From Comamonas piscis (lineage in GTDB: Bacteria > Pseudomonadota > Gammaproteobacteria > Burkholderiales > Burkholderiaceae_C), in assembly GCF_014109725.1 (NCBI RefSeq), contig NZ_CP058554.1:2728001-2792000 (forward strand): a stretch of DNA of 64,000 nucleotides. Reading direction: 5' to 3'. A program made the position numbers and the translations under genes. Positions within the stretch are counted from its first letter, which is position 1, and each line of letters starts with the position of its first letter. Positions 55,581 through 62,566 of the stretch are shown here, in pieces. The notes beneath the pieces were generated by a model that saw nothing but the letters and a program-made list of their open reading frames with translations, searched no databases and was not told the DNA's origin.

Positions 55581-56291
55581 ATGAACCCCAGTAAACGTAT
55601 CCTGATCGTAGAAGACGATGCCCCCATCGCGGAGCTGCTGCAATTGCATCTGCGCGATGAAGGCTATGAGGTCGTGCATATGGCCGACGGCGATGCGGGC
55701 ATGCAGGCCTTGGAGCGGGGCGGCTGGGATGCCTTGGTACTGGATCTGATGCTGCCGGGCGTGGATGGCCTGGAGATTTGCCGACGCGCCCGCGCGATGG
55801 CCTATTACGTGCCGATCATCATCACCAGTGCCCGCTCCAGCGAGATGCACCGCATCCTGGGCCTGGAGCTGGGCGCGGACGATTACCTGGCCAAGCCTTT
55901 CTCGGTGCTGGAACTAGTGGCGCGAGTGCGCGCACTGCTGCGCCGCAGCCAAGCCTTGGCACAAAACGCCCGGCTGGATGCGGGTGTGCTGGTGCTGGGC
56001 AATCTGGAGATTGATCCGATATCGCGCGAGGTGAAGGTCGATGGCGGCCAGGTGGAGCTGACTCCGCGCGAGTTTGACCTGCTGTATTTCTTTGTGCGCC
56101 ACCCCGGCAAGGTGTTCTCCCGGTTTGACCTGCTCAACCAGGTCTGGGGCTATCGCCATGATGGCTATGAGCACACGGTCAACACCCATATCAATCGCCT
56201 CAGAACCAAGATCGAAGCCGACCCTAGCAGCCCCAAGCGTATCTTGACGGTCTGGGGCCATGGCTACAAATGGGCGGAGGAAACGCCATGA
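55581..56291 (+). CDS. Response regulator, OmpR/PhoB type
   Basis: A 236-residue two-component regulator. The receiver has DALVLDLMLPGVDGLEICRR with the phosphorylated Asp, and a Lys in DYLAKPFSVL. The C-terminal winged helix has VELTPREFDLLYFFVRHPGK and ILTVWGHGYKW. The start at 55581 matches MNPSKRILIVEDD. It overlaps the histidine kinase by four bases (ATGA), so they are translated together. The signal is unknown. Confidence 0.93.
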   Translation: MNPSKRILIVEDDAPIAELLQLHLRDEGYEVVHMADGDAGMQALERGGWDALVLDLMLPGVDGLEICRRARAMAYYVPIIITSARSSEMHRILGLELGADDYLAKPFSVLELVARVRALLRRSQALAQNARLDAGVLVLGNLEIDPISREVKVDGGQVELTPREFDLLYFFVRHPGKVFSRFDLLNQVWGYRHDGYEHTVNTHINRLRTKIEADPSSPKRILTVWGHGYKWAEETP

Positions 56292-57772
56292 AGCGCCTAT
56301 CCACCACCTTGGCCCAGCGCCTTACCCTCGTCTTTGTGCTCTTGCTGCTGGCCTGCAGTGCTGCAACCGTCTGGCTGCAGATGCGCGTGTTTGACCAGCG
56401 CGAACAAGAGGTGGTGCAGCGCCTGTCGCAAGATGTGGCCGCGCGTATTGCCCGTTACCCAGAGCTGATGCGCGCTGATGGACTGAACGCCGGTGCCAGC
56501 CGCGAACTGTTTGGCAAGCTGATGCAGGTCAACCCCAGCGTGGAGGTCTATTTGCTCGACGAAAGCGGCACCATCCAGGCCTACGATGCGCCGCAAGAAC
56601 GGATACTGCGTCAAAAAGTCGATCTGGAGCCCTTGCAGCGCTTGTTCAGCGGAGCGGCGCTGCCGGTATTGGGTGATGACCCCCGCAGCATGACCGAGCG
56701 CAAGGTATTCAGCGCCGCGCCATTGATGCAGGGCGGCCAACGATCGGGCTATGTCTATGTGATCCTGCAAGGGCAGGGCCGTGATAGCTTGGCCGCACGC
56801 GCGAGCAGTGATGGCGCTCTGCGCAGTTTGCTGTGGTCGCTGCTGGTGGTGGTGGTGCTAGGCGCAGTGGCGGCCGCCGTGGCCTTTGGCATGATCACCC
56901 GGCCATTGCGGCGCTTGACTGCCGCTGTGCAAGATCTTCAAACCGATGGCCTCGCCGATCTGCCCCAGGCCCAGGCCAAGCTGCGGCAAGCCGCCAGTGG
57001 TGGTGCCGATATCGCCGTGCTCAGCCAGGCCTTTGAGCAGCTGGCGCAGAGAGCATCGGAGCAGTGGCAAAAGCTGCGCACACAAGACCAGCAACGCCGC
57101 GAGCTGTTCGCCAATATCTCCCACGATTTGCGCACGCCATTGACGTCATTGCATGGCTATCTGGAGACCCTGCAAATCAAGGCGGATCTGCTCTCAGCGG
57201 ATGAGCGGCGCCGCTACCTGGGCATCGCGTTGGACCAAAGTCGCAAAGTGGGTGATCTGGCGCAAAAGCTCTTCGAGCTGGCGCGGCTGGAATACGGCGT
57301 CGTTAAACCCGAGCCAGAACGTTTTTTCATGCCCGACCTGCTGCAAGACGTGTTCCAGAAATTTGAGCTGGCCGCGGAGGCCAAGTCACAGCGACTGCAC
57401 GCCGTCATCGACCCCGATCTGCCCCCCGTCACCGCTGACTTGGGCATGCTTGAACGGGTCCTCGTCAACCTGATCGACAACGCTATCTGCGCCACGCCGC
57501 CAGGAGGCGATATCCAGGTGGAGCTGCATGCCGCGGAGCAGGGCCGCATCAGCGTGACAGTGCAAGATAACGGCCCAGGCATACCGCCCGCGCTGCGCGA
57601 CAGCCTGTTCGAACGCCCCACCTTGAGCCGCATGCACAGCCGCAGCGATGGGCGGTCTGGTGGCTTGGGCTTGATGATCGTGCACCGCATTCTGCAGCTG
57701 CACGACAGCTCGATTGAGTTGCTGAGTGGGGCGGGGGATGTGGGGGCTCGGTTTAGGTTCTATTTGCGCTAG
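56288..57772 (+). CDS. Sensor histidine kinase
   Basis: About 494 residues, inner membrane. It has a first membrane segment (LTLVFVLLLLACSAATVWL), a periplasmic domain of about 150 residues, a second segment, HAMP (GMITRPLRRLTAAV), the H box (NISHDLRTPLTSLHGY), the N box (LVNLIDNAICATPPG) and the G boxes (VQDNGPGIP and GGLGLMIV). The pairing with the regulator is clear; the signal is not known. Confidence 0.93.
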   Translation: MKRLSTTLAQRLTLVFVLLLLACSAATVWLQMRVFDQREQEVVQRLSQDVAARIARYPELMRADGLNAGASRELFGKLMQVNPSVEVYLLDESGTIQAYDAPQERILRQKVDLEPLQRLFSGAALPVLGDDPRSMTERKVFSAAPLMQGGQRSGYVYVILQGQGRDSLAARASSDGALRSLLWSLLVVVVLGAVAAAVAFGMITRPLRRLTAAVQDLQTDGLADLPQAQAKLRQAASGGADIAVLSQAFEQLAQRASEQWQKLRTQDQQRRELFANISHDLRTPLTSLHGYLETLQIKADLLSADERRRYLGIALDQSRKVGDLAQKLFELARLEYGVVKPEPERFFMPDLLQDVFQKFELAAEAKSQRLHAVIDPDLPPVTADLGMLERVLVNLIDNAICATPPGGDIQVELHAAEQGRISVTVQDNGPGIPPALRDSLFERPTLSRMHSRSDGRSGGLGLMIVHRILQLHDSSIELLSGAGDVGARFRFYLR

Positions 57773-58191
57773 CCGCGCATTGGCTGGCCACTTTCACAAG
57801 CGCAGGGCCGACCCCCAATTGGCCTGCCAACATTGTCTTTGCTGCAGGCAGGGCGAACCATTCTTTTTAGACACTGCCCGTCTCATCTCTCAAAAGCGAT
57901 AGGGATGGGACGCTGACTCTGCATTACTTAGTGTGAATGCTTGCCTCAACCCATGAGGCCGTCGATGCGCAAATCTCCAAAATTTCCCGATTTATACCGA
58001 TACGTATGCGACATCCCTTGCGCAGTGGCAAGGAGCGGGAATTTCTGACCCCTACGGTTGTAATTTTGAGACGAACTTTTAGCATGGAGCAATTCGTGCA
58101 ACAAAAGGTGTCAGTAGAAGCTAAGATCAATGTGTATGGTCAATAAGTTGACTGGCAACGAAAGCTCATCTCATTTTCGCGCTAGGGTTAT
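57773..58191. other. Transition stretch after the two-component genes
   Basis: About 420 bases where the base composition begins to fall. A possible 69-codon frame lies at 57937-58146 (SKISRFIPIRMRHPLRSGKE), but I see no family and no clear ribosome site, so I do not call it. It is probably the edge of the accessory region. Confidence 0.4.
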
Positions 58192-58410
58192 ATGGAAGCT
58201 ATTTTCTGGATTGGCATGATTTTTGGCTTCGTGGGGAGCACCTGGTTACTGTTGGAGGCCTTCACGACAGGTATCTGGTGGGGACTTGCTACTTTGTTTT
58301 TTGCCCCTGCTGGTCTGTTGTATGTTATAAATCATTGGGATAGAGCAAAAAAACCATTTCTCGTTCAGCTGTTCGGGACAGCGTTGGTCCTGATTTTTGT
58401 ATTCAAGTAA
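58192..58410 (+). CDS. Small membrane protein of unknown function
   Basis: 72 residues with two to three hydrophobic segments (FWIGMIFGFVGSTWLLLEAF, WWGLATLFFAPAGLLYVI, LVQLFGTALVLIFVFK). It looks like a small inner-membrane protein. It lies in the low-GC accessory region, with no recognisable partner. A prophage or host cargo gene are both possible. Confidence 0.55.
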   Translation: MEAIFWIGMIFGFVGSTWLLLEAFTTGIWWGLATLFFAPAGLLYVINHWDRAKKPFLVQLFGTALVLIFVFK

Positions 58411-58744
58411 AGCTGCGGAAGTCGGATAATTGTCGAGACGTAGAATTACGGGATCGAGAAGTTGGTCAATGCGTTCTTGGCCACCTGGCAGGGGGCTGCA
58501 GTCTCATGTCGATCTTAGCTTCAAACAGCGGCGCCTTTTACTGTCGGAACGCCCTGACTTCAGATCTGAAGCTGTTTTCAGCCTGCTTCTCTATCACCTC
58601 GGATTTTCTACCTGCTTGACAACGTTCAGCTTTAAATTCAGTTTGTTATCAAGTGGTGTCGGCTGAGTCTTTAACTCCGACTTGCTTATCCCTTCGGGTA
58701 AGTCCAATGGGTCAACGCTAATACGGACGGGCCACAGACATAAA

Positions 58745-58770
58745 AAAAAGCACCCTCAAGGGGTGCTTTT
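58745..58770. terminator. Terminator-like hairpin in the accessory region
   Basis: AAAAAGCACCC (58745-58755) and GGGTGCTTTT (58761-58770) pair around TCAAG, with A's before and T's after, so it could serve either strand. Confidence 0.75.
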
Positions 58771-59158
58771 CAGTGTTCTGGCGGAGAAGGCGTCCGCTTG
58801 AGAGCTAACTCACATGCGGGTTGTACTGTGTTTTTTCAATTTTTAGCCCTTCCTACAGGCCATCGATATTTTTCTTTGCCCGCTTTTGGATCTACCGTTA
58901 TTGTCGTAAGTAAGCAACATTTGCTGAACAAGCCCGATTGTGCGGCCCTGCGCAGCAACGGGATAGCCTAGGTTTTTTAGTGGGTAAAAATGGCCGAAAT
59001 CGGCAGCAATCAGCCCATGATGAGGTGTCATAGGGCTGGAAAATCGGTGGCTTAATGGGTTTCAAGTTCTGACATGATTTCTGAATTTGTCGCACCTAAA
59101 TTTCTAGAGCGTATTGCTAGGTAATTTTTATACATAGCTTCAACCTCTGATCGTTCGT

Positions 59159-59171
59159 GATTGTTACAATC
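59159..59171. promoter_or_regulatory. Perfect palindrome before the ParA-like gene
   Basis: GATTGT-T-ACAATC lies about 45 bases before the ATG, and a wider inverted repeat (CTCTGAT 59145-59151 / ATCAGAG 59169-59175) overlaps it. The position suits an autoregulatory operator. Confidence 0.55.
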
Positions 59172-59216
59172 AGAGAGGTGCTATCATCCATTTTTTTTGT
59201 TGCCAAGGAAGAAATC

Positions 59217-60257
59217 ATGAGCAAAATCATCTGCTTATTCAATCACAAGGGCGGCGTTAGTAAGACGACCACTGCATTTAATTTAGGTTGGATGCTAGCA
59301 AAGAAGGGAAAGCGAGTGCTTCTAGCTGATTTCGATCCTCAGTGCAACTTAACTGGAATGGTGTTGGGTTTTAAGGGTGTTGATGACTTAGATGATTTCT
59401 ACGTTGCAAATCCGCCGAACAATGTAAAGGATGCTTTAGCTCCAGCGTTTGAATCTCAACCAAGACAGATCACGGGAGCTGATTGTGTAGAAGTTGACGG
59501 TATTGATAATCTATTTTTATTGCCGGGAAATATTGGGCTATCCGAATATGAAACAACGCTTGGTATCGCGCAAGAATTGAGTGGTTCGCTGCTTCCACTT
59601 AGAAATCTTCCCGGCTCTTCTCGGTTCATGTTAGAGGTGACGGCTGCGAAATACAACATTGATATTGTGCTCGTGGACTTAAGTCCAAGCCTCGGAGCAC
59701 TCAATCAGAATCTTTTAAGCACTTCTGATTTCTTCTTAGTTCCATTGCATCCCGACTACTTTTCTTCAATGGCACTGTCCTCACTTGCGAGGACGTTGCC
59801 TAGATGGCAGGCGTGGGCCAATACAGCTTATTCCATCGATGTGCTGCAAAACGCAGACTATCCATTCCCCAAGCCACATGCGACCTTTGCGGGGGCAGTT
59901 ATTCAGAAGTATCGTCCGCGCAATGGGGGAGCATCAGCCGCCTTCCAAAAATGGATAGACCAATTAGGCTCTGGGCTTAAGGATACGCTCCTTCCTACCC
60001 TTGAAAGGGTTGGCATGGTGGATCAAAAAGCGTTTGCCGCTAAAGCAGGCATTGATCCTTGGATGCCACTAATGGAGGTAGCGGATTTCAACAGCCTGAT
60101 TGCATTCTCGCAGGAGCATCAAGTCCCGGTGTTCGCCCTACAGCAAAAGCACTCCGACCAGTCTGGCGCAGTATGGGATCGTACGGCGATGAGCATGAAG
60201 TCTTTTGAAGAGGCATTTGATGAATGTGCTGAGCGTTTACTAAAACTTATTGCATAG
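59217..60257 (+). CDS. ParA-like P-loop ATPase of a two-gene cassette
   Basis: A 346-residue ATPase of the ParA/MinD group. The deviant Walker A is KGGVSKTT (residues 11-18, with the signature Lys11 and Lys16), the A' motif is ADFDPQCNLTG (Asp38 and Asp40), and Walker B is IVLVDLSPSLG (Asp154). The C-terminal part is longer than in plasmid ParA (from about residue 200, HATFAGAVIQKYRPRNGGAS). The ATG at 59217 has AAGGAAG in front. GC is visibly lower than in the host genes. No parB is seen; a HEPN gene follows after seven bases, so the two likely form one operon. Partition without ParB is unlikely, and a regulatory or sensor role for the HEPN protein is inferred. Confidence 0.85.
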   Translation: MSKIICLFNHKGGVSKTTTAFNLGWMLAKKGKRVLLADFDPQCNLTGMVLGFKGVDDLDDFYVANPPNNVKDALAPAFESQPRQITGADCVEVDGIDNLFLLPGNIGLSEYETTLGIAQELSGSLLPLRNLPGSSRFMLEVTAAKYNIDIVLVDLSPSLGALNQNLLSTSDFFLVPLHPDYFSSMALSSLARTLPRWQAWANTAYSIDVLQNADYPFPKPHATFAGAVIQKYRPRNGGASAAFQKWIDQLGSGLKDTLLPTLERVGMVDQKAFAAKAGIDPWMPLMEVADFNSLIAFSQEHQVPVFALQQKHSDQSGAVWDRTAMSMKSFEEAFDECAERLLKLIA

Positions 60258-60264
60258 TCACTGT

Positions 60265-60891
60265 ATGTTGCCTATTGATCAGTTCAAGGAAGCATGGGGA
60301 CGTTGCGATCATCTTTCAGTCATCCACGCTTTCCTGTCGCGAAATGTTGCGCCTGTTTTACGCCCTGACGAAATTCTTCGAGCCGAATGGGCTGCGCGTG
60401 TTAGTGCGCTTGACATGTACATCCATGAGCTTGTCGCTCAGCGCATGCTAGCAATCTTCGAGGGCAGGATTGTCCGATGCCCGGGTTTCTCATCTTTTAG
60501 TGTGCCGACAGAAACTATGGAACGCATTAGAACAGCCGCAACGCCTACAGACGCGAGCGCGGCGTTTGATTTAACCGTGCGGGACCAACTTTCTCGGAGG
60601 ACATTTCAGTATCCAGAAGATATTGCCGATGGCTTGAGGCTGTGTTCTGGCGTTGCTTTGTGGGGCGAGGTAGCCTTGAAGTTGGGGGCGACTGTTCAAA
60701 GCAAGGATAACGAAGCAAAGCGAATGAAGAAAGAGCTAACTCAAATAGTGGCCCGCCGCAACAAGATCGTTCATGAAGGCGACATGCAACCAATTACCCC
60801 ACGCGCCCCGTGGCCTATCAATCAAGCTGACGTGGCTTTCGTTACAGGGTTTATCAATTCTTTAGTAAATGCGATTGATGTGGTTGTTTAG
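60265..60891 (+). CDS. HEPN-domain protein of the RiboL-PSP type, candidate RNase toxin
   Basis: 208 residues. The N-terminal helix EWAARVSALDMYIHELVAQR (residues 41-60) and the C-terminal motif ARRNKIVHEGD (R165-x4-H170) match the RiboL-PSP HEPN family, where this motif is the RNase active site. It is therefore a predicted ribonuclease, probably aimed at cell RNA. The ATG at 60265 is seven bases after the ParA-like stop, with no strong ribosome site, so translation may be coupled. It lies beside a P2-like portal gene. A defence or toxin role follows from the domain and place; it has not been shown here. Confidence 0.85.
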   Translation: MLPIDQFKEAWGRCDHLSVIHAFLSRNVAPVLRPDEILRAEWAARVSALDMYIHELVAQRMLAIFEGRIVRCPGFSSFSVPTETMERIRTAATPTDASAAFDLTVRDQLSRRTFQYPEDIADGLRLCSGVALWGEVALKLGATVQSKDNEAKRMKKELTQIVARRNKIVHEGDMQPITPRAPWPINQADVAFVTGFINSLVNAIDVVV

Positions 60892-61492
60892 GGTTGGCGC
60901 GGCCTGTTGTTGAGTCGTGGCGTGGCTCAAACGTGCCGACGTCAGATCAAATCCTGAACCCTAAAGAAGAGACAGCTGATCGTTGGTTACATACGGGGAT
61001 GCAACTGCCATAAAGAGCGATTTGATCCAGGTCGAAGGTGAACTTTAATGGCTGAAATTCTACAAGACGAAGCCCGACGTTTCCCGACACTTAACTAGGT
61101 GGCAAAAATGCCCTGCGAGGCCCCGCCAGTGCTGGAAAGCGGAACCGCCGACTGTGCCGACGTTTGCGACCCATTAAGAGAGCGGGCGCGGCGGGGTCTC
61201 GACCGCGCGCAGCGGGGGTATGCAGGGGGTGGGCCTGGCGCGGGGTAGGGGGCGGGGTGCCCCCTGGGCTTGCGCAGGGGCCTGTGGCTGTGCCTGCGGG
61301 CCGTGGTGCGGGCGCAGGGCGTGGGCAAGGGAGTGCGCTGCCCATGCAAAAGGCCCGCGCTGTGGCGGGCCTGTGGGGCTGGGTGCGTGGCTGGCGGCGC
61401 GTGCGGCGCGGGCTGGGCCTGCTGTGGGTGTGCTGGGGCGCCGACCTAGGCCGGGCTGGCCGTAGTGCCCGGCTGGCAGACGGCGGGTAGCG
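60892..61492. other. Non-coding stretch with candidate cos region
   Basis: About 600 bases between HEPN and portal with no supported gene. It has two parts: mixed DNA to about 61,090, then an extremely G-rich (plus-strand) stretch to 61,490. GCGAGGCCCCGCC near 61,110 somewhat resembles the cos core known from P2 (GGCGAGGCGGGG...), and the position next to the portal gene matches P2. Inverted repeat AGGGGGC/GCCCCCT (61247-61265) is also present. Reading frames here are composition artefacts. Confidence 0.4.
61351..61372 (-). terminator. Terminator downstream of the portal gene
   Basis: AGGCCCGC (61351-61358) and GCGGGCCT (61365-61372) pair, and on the minus strand the hairpin is followed by TTTT. 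It would end the leftward P-Q transcript. Confidence 0.75.
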
Positions 61493-62566
61493 CTACTCGG
61501 CGGCCTGGCCCTCGCTCAGCTGGTAGGGCTTGAAGCGCACCACCTCGCGGCCGGCTTGTGCGTTGATCGACCCGGCTATGTCGCTCTGCAGGGTGGTGAT
61601 CTCATTGCGCGCAAAAACCATCGCAGCCTTTTCAACATCACCGAAGCCGCCCGTATTGTTTGGAAGCATGCCAATCAGCTGCGGCGGCACGCGGTGCGCG
61701 GCCAGAACATCGTCGCGGCTGCTGTTCTTGATGTTCAAGAAGTCATCTTTGGCCGCCACTTCGCTGATTGGGATCAGCTGCAGGCCGTCCTTCTTGCCGC
61801 CTGGCGCATAGAAGAAGACGTTGCGGAAGTTACCGCCGTTCTTCGTCTGGGTCAGCTGCTTGCGCAGGGCGTCAATGTCGCCCTGGCTTTGTGCTGGGTC
61901 AGTCGCATACAGGATGAAGCCAGCGTGCGAACCGTTGTTGTAATAGCGGCGCCGGAACAGCGTTGCGCTTTCGTTGAGCTGGGCCGACTGCATGGCGCCC
62001 AAGTAGCCGGGGACACCATAAATTTCCTGATGCAGATCGGGCTCGCGCAGGTGCAGGATAGACCCGGCTTTGAATTCATGCGGCGATTGCAGATCCGTCA
62101 CGAAAAAGAATCGCCCAGGCTCGATGCCCACCCGCATGTACTTGGCCAGGGCGTGGCGCAGTACCAGCTTGTCCCCCAGCTGGTTTTCGCGCCACTCCAG
62201 ATAGCCGTTGCCCAGCACACAGAAATTAAAGGCCATGGCCTTGAAGTCCGCGGCATTCAGCCACTGGGTGGGGATGAACGTGCTGGCCAGGATGTTGACC
62301 TTGCAGCGCAGGGCTGATTCATGGTGCGCGCCCACGCGCAGCAGGCGGGCCAGGGCGGCCAGGCTGACTGGTGGCTCGTACCATTCACCGTTCTGCACAC
62401 ACTCGGCATACTCCATCAGTGCGCTGCGCCCGCCTATCACGGGCTCGGGTTCGCCGAAGCTGAATGCCTGCACATTGGACGGCTCGCCCGCCACTGGTGC
62501 AGGTGCGGGCGATGGGGCGGCCATTGCTGCCGTGCGCTGGGGCTGCGCGGGTTTGCGTTTTCTCAT
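61493..62566 (-). CDS. P2-like phage portal protein (gpQ family)
   Basis: The portal through which DNA enters the capsid. 357 residues, near the P2 gpQ length (344). Family blocks are AFSFGEPEPVIGGRSALMEY, NNGSHAGFILYATDP, and VAAKDDFLNIKNSSRDDVLA then HRVPPQLIGM. The start overlaps the terminase stop by four bases, so the order is terminase then portal, as in the P2 PQ operon. The C-terminus ends RFKPYQLSEGQAAE. Confidence 0.95.
   Translation of the reverse strand: MRKRKPAQPQRTAAMAAPSPAPAPVAGEPSNVQAFSFGEPEPVIGGRSALMEYAECVQNGEWYEPPVSLAALARLLRVGAHHESALRCKVNILASTFIPTQWLNAADFKAMAFNFCVLGNGYLEWRENQLGDKLVLRHALAKYMRVGIEPGRFFFVTDLQSPHEFKAGSILHLREPDLHQEIYGVPGYLGAMQSAQLNESATLFRRRYYNNGSHAGFILYATDPAQSQGDIDALRKQLTQTKNGGNFRNVFFYAPGGKKDGLQLIPISEVAAKDDFLNIKNSSRDDVLAAHRVPPQLIGMLPNNTGGFGDVEKAAMVFARNEITTLQSDIAGSINAQAGREVVRFKPYQLSEGQAAE

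Larger units (their letters stand above)
58411..59216. other. Accessory stretch without clear gene
   Basis: About 800 bases of mixed, lower-GC DNA. A leftward frame of 62 codons at 58843-59031 is open, but I do not recognise it and there is no strong start. It contains a hairpin terminator at 58745-58770 and, in its last 70 bases, the promoter and palindrome of the ParA-like gene. It likely holds the left border of the accessory DNA. I see no integrase. Confidence 0.45.

Noticed and set aside
58771..58790. TTCTGGCGGAGAAGGCG looked like the 3' end of a tRNA, a possible attachment remnant
   Set aside because: The rest does not fold as a tRNA arm and no matching tRNA or second copy is in the window.
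59217..60257. Plasmid or chromosome partition system
   Set aside because: There is no parB or parS-like repeat next to the ATPase; the neighbour is a HEPN gene instead.
61095..61490. Several open frames in the G-rich stretch before the portal gene
   Set aside because: Overlapping frames on both strands with Pro/Arg/Ala/Gly-only composition; they follow from the base bias, not from coding.
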